Below are positions 33,402 to 40,689 of a DNA stretch of 41,800 nucleotides, piece by piece; positions within the stretch are counted from its first letter, which is position 1, and every line of letters starts with the position of its first letter. This stretch comes from Phycisphaerae bacterium (lineage in GTDB: Bacteria; Planctomycetota; Phycisphaerae; Phycisphaerales; SM1A02). The position numbers and the translations under genes were made by a program. The DNA is taken from positions 1-41,800 of the forward strand of contig JAEUIT010000041.1 of assembly GCA_016795035.1 (NCBI GenBank), written 5' to 3'. A model generated the notes under the pieces. It searched no databases, was not told the origin of the DNA, and saw nothing but the letters and a program-made list of their open reading frames with translations.

Positions 33402-33430
33402 AAGGTAGAAGCGCGCGCGGCGACTGTCAA
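33402..33430 (-). promoter_or_regulatory. Near-consensus sigma70 promoter of the methionine/threonine operon
   Basis: On the minus strand TTGACA (33425-33430), 17-base spacer, TACCTT (33402-33407). The start would be near 33395, at the 5' edge of the aptamer, giving a leader of about 300 bases. Confidence 0.75.
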
Positions 33431-33466
33431 GCGCCGCCCGTCGAACGCGTGCGCAGTCGCACTCGT

Positions 33467-33523
33467 CGTTGCAGCTTTGGGGTTGCAGCTTCGGGGTTGC
33501 AGCTCTGGGGTTGCAGCTTCGCG
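33467..33523. repeat. Four tandem 14-base repeats upstream of the operon promoter
   Basis: GTTGCAGCTTTGGG-type units begin at 33468, 33482, 33496 and 33510 with a strict 14-base period. Each contains GTTGCAG, the core of the window-wide octamer. They lie 37-93 bases upstream of the -35 box and end four bases before the stop of the next upstream gene. Confidence 0.85.
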
Positions 33524-33526
33524 CGA

Positions 33527-33943
33527 TCAGCGTCGCGCGTGCTCGTCGTGGCGACGCATGCCGCCGAGCTGGCGAAGGATCGCTTCGGTGCGCTCGATCG
33601 CGATGTCGATCGCCGACGTTCCGGTCACGGTGCGGATCGCGTCCTCGCGACCGGTCTCGCGCAGCTTCGCCTCGACCTGTTCACGGCCATGACGAAGCGC
33701 TTCGAGCGTGCGCACCGCTTCTTCAAAGAGGACGCGCGTGTCCGGATCAAGCGTCGCGGCGATCGCGGTGAACGCGTCGATGCGCAAAGGATTCGTTGGG
33801 TCGGCGACGCCAGCGCCCGTGCCGGCGGGCATCGCGGCCGGTGCCTCGACCTCGACGGCGTGCGACGAGTTTCCGTCGCGCGTGAGACGCAACGGGAAAC
33901 CGCGAACAAACGAGGGAGACGTACCGGGCGAGGGGTGATTCAT
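33527..33943 (-). CDS. Hypothetical protein
   Basis: A 138-residue soluble protein with no recognised family. Residues 1-45 are Ser/Pro/Ala-rich and probably disordered. From about 50 it is helical and may form a coiled coil: NPLRIDAFTAIAATLDPDTRVLFEEAVRTLEALRHGREQVEAKLRE, then SAIDIAIERTEAILRQLGG. The frame is open to 34168, but the part before the ATG at 33943 looks like non-coding translation. No good ribosome site was seen. It is upstream of, and in the same direction as, the SAM-controlled operon, separated from it by the 14-base repeats and a strong promoter. Confidence 0.5.
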   Translation of the reverse strand: MNHPSPGTSPSFVRGFPLRLTRDGNSSHAVEVEAPAAMPAGTGAGVADPTNPLRIDAFTAIAATLDPDTRVLFEEAVRTLEALRHGREQVEAKLRETGREDAIRTVTGTSAIDIAIERTEAILRQLGGMRRHDEHARR

Positions 33944-34188
33944 GGGCGAGGTCGTCGGGGTGACGCGACCCGGTCGCTGGGGGGAGGACCCAAGGGACAA
34001 CCGGATCAGCGAGTGACGACGGAGCCGTCGGCGACGAGGTGTGCCCGAACCCGTACATCCATGAACGGGGCGCCGAGGGAACCCGCAACGGGGTTCGCCA
34101 TCGGCAGAGCACACGGTCTCTGGCGATCCATCGCCGGAGATGATCGCAGGGGGGGGCGCTCGAGGCAAGTCGCGAGGGGAGACCGAAA
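33944..34188. other. Spacer without recognisable gene
   Basis: No ORF here has protein-like composition, and I see no promoter or terminator. With element 5 (34189-34321) it makes a gap of about 390 bases between two minus-strand genes. Confidence 0.5.
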
Positions 34189-34321
34189 GGGTTCAGGGTT
34201 CGGGGTTCAGGGTTCAGGGGCAGTAGGAGAGCGAATGAAGGTCCGACGTAAAAACAGCCCCGCCATGGGGGCGAAGTGCCTTTGGCTTGCCCCTGAACCC
34301 CGAACCCTGACCCCTGACCCG
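34189..34321. repeat. Inverted heptad-repeat element 5
   Basis: GGGTTCA-type copies (34189-34220), a unique spacer, and TGAACCC/TGACCCC copies (34293-34321). It lies 13 bases past the stop of the 4,6-dehydratase gene. Confidence 0.8.
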
Positions 34322-34334
34322 TTCTCCCTCCCCC

Positions 34335-35861
34335 TCACGCCACCCGAGCGAGACCCGTAAACGCCGACGGCTGCGCTTCCGGCACGAAGCTGCGGATCAG
34401 ATCGACAAGGGCTTGGGCCTCGCGCGGACGGCGGGCCGCCGAGAGGCTGTGGACCATCTCGGCGATCTTCGTCGGTTCGGGGGTCGGGACGCCCCAGACC
34501 CGGATCGCGGAGTGTCGGGTGGGCCGTACCGCCTCGCCATCGGTGGCCAATTCCTCGAAGAGCTTCTCGCCCGGCCGGACGCCGGTGTAGGTGATCGCCA
34601 CGTCGCCGATCGCCGGAGCGCCGGGCTCGGCCCCGCGCGGGATGAGGCCGTGCGCCCGGATGAACCGAGTCGCGAGGTCGACGATCCGGATCGGCTCGCC
34701 CATGTCGAGAAGGAAGACCTCGCCGGTCTCGCTCGTCGGGTCGTGGAGCGCCGCCGCCTGGATCACGAGCGCGGCGGCTTCGGGAATCGTCATGAAGTAG
34801 CGCGTCATGCGCGGATCGGTGACGGTGATCGGGCCGCCGTCGGCGAGCTGGCGCTTCCACGTTTCAAGCACGCTGCCCGAACTTCCGAGCACGTTGCCGA
34901 AGCGGACCATGGAGCACGTCGGAGACGCGCCCGTGGTGCGCGACGCCGCGCGGCCGTCCTTCCGCTGCGCATGCATCGCATGAACGTGTTGCACGTACTG
35001 CTCGGCGAGCCGCTTCGTCATGCCCATCACCGACGTCGGATTCACCGCCTTGTCGGTCGAGACCATCACGAACCGCTCCGCACCGCTCACGATCGCGGCG
35101 TCAACGGCGGAAATCGTGCCGAAGAGATTGCTGTCAAGCGCGCTCGCCGGATGGTCCTCGCTCATCGGCACATGCTTGTGCGCCGCGGCGTGGAAGACGA
35201 CATTCGGGCGGATCGACGCGAAGAGCTCCTTCGTCGCAAGCGCGTCGACGACGTCATGCAGCGCCGCGTGTCGGCGCAGGCCCGGCCAGCGCCGCGCGAT
35301 CTGCCGGTCGATCTCGAAGAGCGCGTTCTCGCTGCGCTCGACCATCACCAGTCGATCGGGCTGGAAGCGGGCGATGATGCGGCAGAGTTCGCTGCCGATC
35401 GAGCCGCCCGCGCCGGTGACGACGACGGTCTTCCCGCGAATGACGCGATCGATCGCGGCTTCGTCGAGTTCGCGCGGCGCGCGACCGATGAGCGTGCCGA
35501 GGTCGACGTCGAACTCGGTGCGCGGCCCGACGCCCGCAAGCTGGTCCTCGAGCGTGGGGAAGAAGCGATCCTTGACGGCGAGTCGTCGGAGGCGCGTGCG
35601 CAGCGCGGTGATGAGGTCGTGCATCGGCGCCGGCAAGCTCACGAGGGCGACGGACGGCCTCAGGCGTTCGCACGAGTCTTCGAGCGCGTCGAGCGAGCCG
35701 AGGATCGGAATGTCGCGCACGTGCTTCCGCGGCGGATCGCCGTACGGCCAGTCGTGCAGCAGGCAGCCGAGGACGACCGGCGGCTCGGGAAGGAGCGCCA
35801 GTTGCCGCTCGAGCGTGCGCACGGTCTGAACGGTGCCGATGAGAAGCGCGGTGGTCGCCAT
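34335..35861 (-). CDS. UDP-N-acetylglucosamine 4,6-dehydratase-like protein (FlaA1/CapD family) lacking membrane helices
   Basis: A 508-residue NAD(P)-dependent nucleotide-sugar dehydratase for surface glycan synthesis. An N-terminal Rossmann-like domain (ALLIGTVQTVRTLERQL to about 120) precedes the SDR domain with TGAGGSIGSELCRII near 145, FHAAAHKHVPMSE, the catalytic STDKAVNPTSVMGMTKR (Met replaces the SDR Tyr, as in this family), VRFGNVLGSSGSV and PRMTRYFMTIPEAAALV. Long CapD/PglF-type members have four N-terminal helices, and none is present, so this form should be cytosolic. The ATG at 35861 is taken; 35936 would add 25 residues. It is divergent from galE, suggesting a shared polysaccharide role. 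Confidence 0.88.
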   Translation of the reverse strand: MATTALLIGTVQTVRTLERQLALLPEPPVVLGCLLHDWPYGDPPRKHVRDIPILGSLDALEDSCERLRPSVALVSLPAPMHDLITALRTRLRRLAVKDRFFPTLEDQLAGVGPRTEFDVDLGTLIGRAPRELDEAAIDRVIRGKTVVVTGAGGSIGSELCRIIARFQPDRLVMVERSENALFEIDRQIARRWPGLRRHAALHDVVDALATKELFASIRPNVVFHAAAHKHVPMSEDHPASALDSNLFGTISAVDAAIVSGAERFVMVSTDKAVNPTSVMGMTKRLAEQYVQHVHAMHAQRKDGRAASRTTGASPTCSMVRFGNVLGSSGSVLETWKRQLADGGPITVTDPRMTRYFMTIPEAAALVIQAAALHDPTSETGEVFLLDMGEPIRIVDLATRFIRAHGLIPRGAEPGAPAIGDVAITYTGVRPGEKLFEELATDGEAVRPTRHSAIRVWGVPTPEPTKIAEMVHSLSAARRPREAQALVDLIRSFVPEAQPSAFTGLARVA

Positions 35862-36096
35862 AGTGGGGAGTCGCGAGTCGAGAGGTGCGGGCGCCTCGGC
35901 GGCGAACGATGCGCGCGTGAGGGCGACCGTCGCCATCGGCGTTCCGGCGCCCGCGCTTCGCGGAGATCCGCAATGGCCGATAGTCTGTGCTCGGTTCTGC
36001 GCGACGGCGCAGGCTTATTGGCCTCGCCGACCCCGTCTGCACACGCCGCACCGCCCGCGCACGAACCCCGCACCCTCGCACGCGTCTACCTCACCT

Positions 36097-37128
36097 ATGC
36101 ATGTCCTCGTCACCGGCGGCGCCGGCTACATCGGTTCACACGCGACGCTCCGCCTCCTTGAAGACGGCCATCGCGTCACGGTCTACGACAACCTCGATCG
36201 CGGCCACCAGGCCACGGTCAAGATCCTTCAGGCCTTCGGCGGCGAGCGCTATCGCTTCGTGCGCGGCGACCTCCTCGAGACGGAGGCGTTGCGGACCGCG
36301 CTCGCGGGCGTCGACGCCGTCATGCATTTCGCGGCGCTCGCGCACGTCGGCGAGAGCGTGATCGACCCCTTCCGCTATTGGTCGGTGAATCTCGGCGGCA
36401 CGCTGTCGCTCCTCACCGCGATGCGCGACGCGAAGACGCCGCGACTCGTCTTCAGCTCGACCTGCGCGACCTACGGCGAACCGCCGCCCGAGCGCATCCC
36501 GATCGCGGAAGACTGCCCGCAGGCGCCGGTGAATCCGTACGGCGCGTCGAAACTCGCGTGCGAGCGGCTCATCAAGGATGTCGCCGAGGCGCATCGCCGG
36601 AACGGCCTCCCGTTCGGCTTCGCGCTCTTGCGCTACTTCAACGTGTGCGGCTCGGATCCGAAGGCGCGGCTCGGCGAGGACCACGACCCCGAGACGCATC
36701 TCATTCCGATCTGCCTCGAGGTCGCGCTCGGCCAACGCAAGGAACTCACGGTCTTCGGCGAGGACTGGGACACCCCCGACGGCACCTGCATCCGCGACTA
36801 CGTGCACGTGACCGATCTCGTCGACGCCCACGTGCGCGTGCTCGAGAAGCTCGCGCCGGGCGCGGAACTCATCTACAACGTCGGCACGGGGCAGGGGGCT
36901 TCGGTGCGCGAAGTCCTGAACGCCTGTCGGCGCGTGACTGGGCGGCCGGTGGCGGAGCGTCGCGGCGATCGACGGCCCGGCGATCCGCCGGCGCTTGTGA
37001 ATTCGCCCGCAAAGATCCGCCGCGAGCTCGGCTGGACCGCCGCGCGCGCGAATCTCGACGTGATGATCGAGGACAGTTGGCGCTGGCGCAAGGACCATCC
37101 GCACGGCTACGGCGGAAGCCGCCGCTGA
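36097..37128 (+). CDS. galE: UDP-glucose 4-epimerase
   Basis: A 343-residue SDR enzyme interconverting UDP-glucose and UDP-galactose for glycan precursors. It has the NAD motif VTGGAGYIGSH at 5-15, YDNLDRGH, FAALAHVGESV, the catalytic SSTCATYG and YGASK pair, RYFNVCGSD, and a DYVHVTDLVDAHV segment near 230. It is typical in length. The frame is open to 35833, but the ATG at 36097 starts directly at the NAD fold. A TAGTCT box near 35980 would give a leader of about 110 bases. The gene is divergent from the 4,6-dehydratase and is followed by the PagL-like gene 48 bases downstream with its own promoter. Confidence 0.93.
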   Translation: MHVLVTGGAGYIGSHATLRLLEDGHRVTVYDNLDRGHQATVKILQAFGGERYRFVRGDLLETEALRTALAGVDAVMHFAALAHVGESVIDPFRYWSVNLGGTLSLLTAMRDAKTPRLVFSSTCATYGEPPPERIPIAEDCPQAPVNPYGASKLACERLIKDVAEAHRRNGLPFGFALLRYFNVCGSDPKARLGEDHDPETHLIPICLEVALGQRKELTVFGEDWDTPDGTCIRDYVHVTDLVDAHVRVLEKLAPGAELIYNVGTGQGASVREVLNACRRVTGRPVAERRGDRRPGDPPALVNSPAKIRRELGWTAARANLDVMIEDSWRWRKDHPHGYGGSRR

Positions 37129-37139
37129 CGCCGCGCGGC

Positions 37140-37168
37140 TTGCCGCTCGGATCGCGCGTCCGTACCTT
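37140..37168 (+). promoter_or_regulatory. Promoter of the PagL-like gene, leaderless
   Basis: TTGCCG (37140-37145), 17-base spacer, TACCTT (37163-37168), ending 8 bases before the ATG at 37177. This is the only leaderless-type site with a convincing -35 box. Confidence 0.55.
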
Positions 37169-37176
37169 GCAATTCG

Positions 37177-37872
37177 ATGAACCCACTTCGCTCGTCGTTT
37201 CTCGCACCGGCTCCTCTCGCGCTGGCCCTCGCGCTGGCGATCGTGCCGACGGCGTTCGCGTCGGACTATCTCACGCTTCCGCCGGCGAACGGCATCCCGC
37301 TCTCGATCGCCGGACTCTCTGCCGACGACACCGCGTTGCAGCCGTCCTCGACCGCAGGGCCTGCAACGCCGAGTGCGGCGACCGCGCCCGCGCCCGACGC
37401 GAAGCGCTGGGGCGACGCGAACACCTTTGCGTTCAACCTCTCGCTCGGCTACGCCAACGACTTCGAAGACATCGGCATCGTCCCCGCGACGATCGGCGTC
37501 TCCTGGTTTCCGGTGCGACTCCTCTCGATCGACCTCGACGCCGAGGGCACGTTCGTCTCGCAGCCCGGGGACAACGCGGTCGGCGGCGGCCTCGCGCTCA
37601 CGCTCCGCTGGCACTTCCTCGACTTCAAGACCTGGACCGTCTACGGCGACCTCGGCGTGGGCTTCCTCGCCCTGAGCGAGCCCGTCCCGGCCGGCGCCTC
37701 CGACTTCGTCTTCACTCCTCGCGCCGGCGTGGGCTGCTCGTTCGAGCTGAACGAGAAGACCCGCCTGCTCACCGGCGTGCGGTGGTTCCACATCTCGAAC
37801 GCGCAGACCGCGAGTTCGAATCCGGGCGTCAACGCGCTCGAGGGATACGTCGGCATCAGCTTCGGCTTCTGA
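37177..37872 (+). CDS. Lipid A 3-O-deacylase-related outer membrane protein (PagL family)
   Basis: A 231-residue outer membrane beta-barrel. The signal peptide (LALALALAIVPTAFA) is cleaved near 29, followed by an Ala/Pro/Thr-rich linker to about 75. Alternating amphipathic strands then lead to the terminal FGF. The catalytic segment RWFHISNAQTASSNPGVNALEGYVG near 203-225 has the His and Ser of the PagL dyad and a Glu near the end. PagL removes the 3-position acyl chain of lipid A. Together with lptB, galE and the dehydratase it supports an LPS-type outer membrane. The start has no ribosome site and follows TACCTT by 8 bases. Confidence 0.8.
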   Translation: MNPLRSSFLAPAPLALALALAIVPTAFASDYLTLPPANGIPLSIAGLSADDTALQPSSTAGPATPSAATAPAPDAKRWGDANTFAFNLSLGYANDFEDIGIVPATIGVSWFPVRLLSIDLDAEGTFVSQPGDNAVGGGLALTLRWHFLDFKTWTVYGDLGVGFLALSEPVPAGASDFVFTPRAGVGCSFELNEKTRLLTGVRWFHISNAQTASSNPGVNALEGYVGISFGF

Positions 37873-37905
37873 CCTCGTGCGCGTTCGCCGCACCACTCGA
37901 GTCCC

Positions 37906-38667
37906 ATGGATCTCCTCGCCGTCGGAAGTCTGTACATGCAGGAAGGCCCGACCGTGGCGGGGGGCTGCGTCGCCGACGTGGCCCGCGCCGCGCTCGCGGC
38001 GGGGCTCCGCGTTGCGGTGGCGACGCGCGTAGGTCTCGACAAAGGCGGTCGCGACGCGGTCGACGCGCTTCGAGCGGCCGGCGCCGACCTCTCGGCCGCG
38101 CAGACCGACCCCGACCTGCCGACGCCGAAGCGCGTGGTGCGTGGCGCGAACGTGCGGCTTGAGCCCTACGCGGCGTTCGACAACCTCCAGTTCGACTCCG
38201 ACGTCGAAGCCCTCGCCCGCGCCGCCGAAGCGGTCGTGACCGACGCGTGCAGTCGCCGCCATGGGCAGGGGCGGAGCGCGATCGATCGCGTCCTCGTGAC
38301 CGCGCCGAACGCCGTCCGCGTCATCGATCTCATCCGCCGCACGCCGCCCGACGACCGGCTCGATCGCGAGTGCGTCGGCAACGCGCTCGAACTCGCGCAG
38401 GTCTTCATCGTCGACGCCGTGGCGCTCCGTACGCTCGTTCCGGCGGTCGCCGAACCGATCGCCGCCGCCGAGCGTTTTGCATCGCTGGATCGCGCCCGCA
38501 CCGTCGTCGCGCTGCTTGCGGACGCGACGGCGCTTCGCGGTCGTCACCGTGCTGATCTCGGGCCGATCGCCGCGGAGCGTTCACCGTCGGTGGCGGTCGC
38601 CGTCGCCAAGGCGCTCGTCTATGCGGAGTCGCTCGAGGAGGCGCTCGCGTCGCAACGTTCGAGCTGA
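37906..38667 (+). CDS. Degenerate PfkB/ribokinase-fold protein
   Basis: A 253-residue protein with the N-terminal half of a PfkB sugar kinase: LLAVGSLYMQEGPTVAGGCVADVARAALAAGLRVAVATRVGLDKGG, then DALRAAGADLSA. The C-terminal half keeps some of the fold (ALELAQVFIVDAVALRTLVP), but the GAGD anion-hole/catalytic-Asp motif and its surroundings are absent. The protein ends after SPSVAVAVAKALVYAESLEEAL. It is about 50 residues short. Catalysis by the usual mechanism is unlikely, so it may be a binding or regulatory relic. The start ATG has no clear ribosome site, and it is 33 bases after the PagL-like gene. Confidence 0.65.
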   Translation: MDLLAVGSLYMQEGPTVAGGCVADVARAALAAGLRVAVATRVGLDKGGRDAVDALRAAGADLSAAQTDPDLPTPKRVVRGANVRLEPYAAFDNLQFDSDVEALARAAEAVVTDACSRRHGQGRSAIDRVLVTAPNAVRVIDLIRRTPPDDRLDRECVGNALELAQVFIVDAVALRTLVPAVAEPIAAAERFASLDRARTVVALLADATALRGRHRADLGPIAAERSPSVAVAVAKALVYAESLEEALASQRSS

Positions 38668-38686
38668 GGCGGACACGTCGCGCGAC

Positions 38687-38727
38687 AAAAAAAGTGCCGC
38701 TCGGATGCTCCGACACACCCGAGCGGC
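38687..38727 (-). terminator. Intrinsic terminator of the small RNA
   Basis: GCCGCTCGG (38696-38704) pairs perfectly with CCGAGCGGC (38719-38727), 14-base loop. On the minus strand it is followed by AC and seven T. On the plus strand only GTTTC follows, so it may also serve weakly for the PfkB-like gene. Confidence 0.8.
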
Positions 38728-38853
38728 GTTTCACGGCCGAAATGGCCAGTGAAGAAGAAGCGATGGAAGAGGTGAAGGGGAGTTCGACGAGTCCAACGCG
38801 ACAAGCCGCATTGCGGCCCCCCGCCACGCGTCATCGAATGCCTTCCTGAGAAC
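38687..38853 (-). ncRNA. Candidate small RNA, about 165 nt
   Basis: A free-standing minus-strand unit: promoter at 38860-38889, expected start near 38853, and an intrinsic terminator with a 9-bp stem and seven T at 38687-38727. No gene follows on that strand, because the next gene is convergent. The RNA has small hairpins (GCCGC-AAT-GCGGC; GGCC-ATTTC-GGCC) and a pyrimidine-rich middle. An AGGAAGG-preceded ATG near 38833 opens an ORF that runs past the terminator to 38619, so it would lack a stop on this RNA. A 26-codon ORF in another frame fits inside. Non-coding is favoured; a small protein is possible. Confidence 0.6.
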
Positions 38854-38859
38854 GTGGCC

Positions 38860-38889
38860 ACAGTAGCGGGAGCCGTTCGTACCGGTCAA
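38860..38889 (-). promoter_or_regulatory. Sigma70-type promoter of the small RNA
   Basis: TTGACC (38884-38889), 18-base spacer, TACTGT (38860-38865), read on the minus strand. Confidence 0.65.
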
Positions 38890-38913
38890 TGCTCGAAATC
38901 AAGGACTGAACAA

Positions 38914-38919
38914 TATTCT
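38914..38919 (+). promoter_or_regulatory. Putative -10 box of the NUDIX gene
   Basis: TATTCT in a locally AT-rich stretch, 24 bases upstream of the ATG at 38944. The -35 box is unclear. It is back to back with the small RNA promoter. Confidence 0.4.
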
Positions 38920-38943
38920 GAAGTGGCTGTAAAACCTGAGCTT

Positions 38944-39495
38944 ATGACGATGGCATCCGCGACCCCCGATCCCCAGCCCGCGCCGACCCCGGCCGATCCC
39001 TCGCCGGAAGTCGCGCCGGCTCCGCACGGCGCGGCCATCGATGTCGCGGTGGTCGGGGTCTGGCGTCGTCGTGCGCAGGCGGAACGGGCGCCGCAGGTCG
39101 AGATCCTCATCGCGCGACGAAACGCGAACGCGATCTTGGGTGGCCTCTGGGAGCTGCCCGGCGGAAAGGTCGAGCGCGGCGAGAGCGTGGAGGCGGCCGG
39201 GCGGCGCGAAGCGCTTGAAGAGACCGGCATCGCGATCGACCGGGCGACCGAAGTCGGCGTTGTCGACGGCGGCGGGCGCCTCGAGCGCGGTCGTGCCGCG
39301 CCCTTGGTTCGATTGCATGCGCTCGTCGCGGAGGTGGCGTCGACCGTCGAAGCGAAGCCGCTCGCGAGTGCCGAGTGCCGCTGGATCGCGCTCGACGACA
39401 TGGACCGCTACGAGTGGCCGGAAGCCAATCGCGAACTCAATCGCCTCGTCCGCCACGCGATCGAAGCCGCCTCGACGGCGACGCGGGACGCGTGA
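38944..39495 (+). CDS. NUDIX hydrolase, MutT-like
   Basis: A 183-residue nucleotide pyrophosphohydrolase. A Pro/Ala-rich N terminus (1-30) precedes IDVAVVGVWRRR, ARRNANAILGGLWELPGGKVE and the Nudix box, GKVERGESVEAAGRREAL continuing EETGI, with all catalytic Glu present. ECRWIALDDMDRYEWPEANREL at the end is as in MutT/8-oxo-dGTPase-type proteins that lack the MutY domain. A role in sanitising oxidised nucleotides is likely but not proven. The ATG at 38944 is the first after the promoter-like stretch. It ends 3 bases before the stop of the convergent 39499 gene. Confidence 0.88.
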   Translation: MTMASATPDPQPAPTPADPSPEVAPAPHGAAIDVAVVGVWRRRAQAERAPQVEILIARRNANAILGGLWELPGGKVERGESVEAAGRREALEETGIAIDRATEVGVVDGGGRLERGRAAPLVRLHALVAEVASTVEAKPLASAECRWIALDDMDRYEWPEANRELNRLVRHAIEAASTATRDA

Positions 39496-39498
39496 TCG

Positions 39499-39903
39499 TC
39501 ACTCGATGCTCGCCGCTTCGCCCTTCAGCTTCTTCTCGGCGTAGCGCTTGAGCCAGTTCTCCCATGTCTTGCCTGCGGCCGTGTCCTTGCCGGAGAAGGT
39601 GAGCGACGCGATCTCGCTGTAGCGGACGGTGACCTTCTCTTCGCCCGAGAGGCTCGTCGACGCGGTCGGAATCAGCCGCACCGAACTCGTCTCGAGGGTC
39701 GTGCCGTGACGGCAATCGAAGAGGTAGCCCTCGATCGACGTGCCCGCCTTCGTGACGATCGTGACGTCGCCGCGGTAGTTGCACGCTTCGTCGAGCGCGC
39801 GGCGCAATTCGTCGGGGTGCGCGTCGGTGATGATCGCGCCTTGCGACAGCGCCGCATCAGGCGTGTTCGTGACGTACGGGGATTTCTTGATGTCCTGCGG
39901 CAT
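39499..39903 (-). CDS. Hypothetical protein, second gene of a small pair
   Basis: A 134-residue soluble protein I do not recognise. Residues 25-105 look like an Sm/Hfq-like or other small beta-barrel: EACNYRGDVTIVTKAGTSIEGYLFDCRHGTT, then VRLIPTASTSLSGEEKVTVRYSEIASLTFSG. The strand order (modify, then bind at a YSEIASLTF edge) is reminiscent of small SH3-like barrels; this is only a pattern impression. The end is a basic helix (NWLKRYAEKKLKGEA). It follows the 39919 gene by 15 bases on the same strand, so the two form an operon. Confidence 0.7.
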   Translation of the reverse strand: MPQDIKKSPYVTNTPDAALSQGAIITDAHPDELRRALDEACNYRGDVTIVTKAGTSIEGYLFDCRHGTTLETSSVRLIPTASTSLSGEEKVTVRYSEIASLTFSGKDTAAGKTWENWLKRYAEKKLKGEAASIE

Positions 39904-39918
39904 GGGTCGAGCGGTGCG

Positions 39919-40227
39919 TTACAGCCGAAACTCACGGCCCGAGAGGGGGTCGAGCATCTTCCAATGGGTGCGCTGCGCGATCGCCTTGACGACGTCCCAG
40001 CCGACGTCCTCGTCGGTGAGCTTCAAGAGCATCTGCGGCACCGGATCCATCGCCGGCGGCAGTTCGAGCTCGATGCCCGGGCCGTAGAGGATGTCTTCGC
40101 CTTCCGCCTGCGGCCCGGTGTTGAGCCGCCGCAGCAACGTGAGGATGTCGCGCCGCGCGCCGATCGGCGCGAGGCCGCCGCCCGATGGAGGTGGTTCTGA
40201 CGACAGGATGACGAGACTGCGGGCCAT
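39919..40227 (-). CDS. Hypothetical protein, first gene of a small pair
   Basis: A 102-residue soluble protein, no family recognised. It has a Gly/Pro-rich start (SEPPPSGGGLAPIGARRD), a helical segment (ILTLLRRLNTGPQAEGED) and a compact C-terminal part (MDPVPQMLLKLTDEDVGWDVVKAIAQRTHWKMLDPLSGREF). Conserved-looking acidic and aromatic residues suggest a real protein. TACACT lies about 16 bases upstream of the ATG, so the leader is short. It is co-directional with 39499 and with the response regulator upstream at 40279, which ends 51 bases before this start. Confidence 0.65.
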   Translation of the reverse strand: MARSLVILSSEPPPSGGGLAPIGARRDILTLLRRLNTGPQAEGEDILYGPGIELELPPAMDPVPQMLLKLTDEDVGWDVVKAIAQRTHWKMLDPLSGREFRL

Positions 40228-40278
40228 TGCGCGAAGGGCGAGGAGTGTAGCGGTTCGCGCGTTCGGGTTGGGGCAGGG

Positions 40279-40665
40279 TTACGTCGCGGCCAAGACTTCG
40301 GCAATCTTGCTCACGAGCCGCTGAAGCGGAACCGGCTTCAGGAAGTACGCCGAAACCCCCAGACTCTCCGCGTACGCCTGATGGCGCTTCCCCTGATTCG
40401 CCGTGACCATGATCACCGGCGGCGAATTCTCGAACTCGCGAAGCTTCTCCATGACGAGAAGCCCCGAGGCCTTCGGCAGCATCATGTCGAGCACGACGAG
40501 ATCCGGCCGCGACTCCTGGATCGAGTGCACCGCCGAACTGCCATCGGGACTCGTGCGCGTGTTCGCGCCGGCGGACCGGAGCGCGAGCTCGATCGACCCA
40601 AGGATGTCGGGGTCGTCGTCGACGACGAGGATCGTCCGTCCCGCAAGCGGCGTCTGCTGAGTCAT
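40279..40665 (-). CDS. Single-domain response regulator
   Basis: A 128-residue receiver domain with no output domain, CheY/Spo0F-like in layout. Acidic pocket D16/D17 (VVDDDPD), phospho-acceptor D60 in VLDMML, T88 in MVTANQG and K110 in FLKPVP are all present, so phosphorylation should work. It probably signals by protein contact, for instance in a phosphorelay. No histidine kinase is in the window. The frame is open to 40941 through the repeat array, but the ATG at 40665 starts directly before the fold, 7 bases after TACACT. It is the last gene before the right-hand repeat array. Confidence 0.92.
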   Translation of the reverse strand: MTQQTPLAGRTILVVDDDPDILGSIELALRSAGANTRTSPDGSSAVHSIQESRPDLVVLDMMLPKASGLLVMEKLREFENSPPVIMVTANQGKRHQAYAESLGVSAYFLKPVPLQRLVSKIAEVLAAT

Positions 40666-40672
40666 CGCGGGG

Positions 40673-40678
40673 AGTGTA
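40673..40678 (-). promoter_or_regulatory. Putative -10 box, leaderless start of the response regulator
   Basis: TACACT on the minus strand, preceded by G, ending 7 bases before the ATG at 40665. Confidence 0.5.
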
Positions 40679-40689
40679 CGGCGGGAGAG

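Noticed and set aside
33294..33402. TGGGCCTC/GAGGCCCA as the aptamer closing stem P1
   Set aside because: The left arm overlaps the -10 box, so most of it would lie upstream of the transcription start; the pseudoknot with the P2 loop fits better.
36136..38547. Minus-strand ORF of 803 codons
   Set aside because: Runs antisense across galE, the PagL-like and PfkB-like genes; no protein-like motif.
38619..38861. Minus-strand ORF with RFFF as a Phe leader peptide and attenuator
   Set aside because: No gene follows on that strand, and the terminator lies within the ORF.
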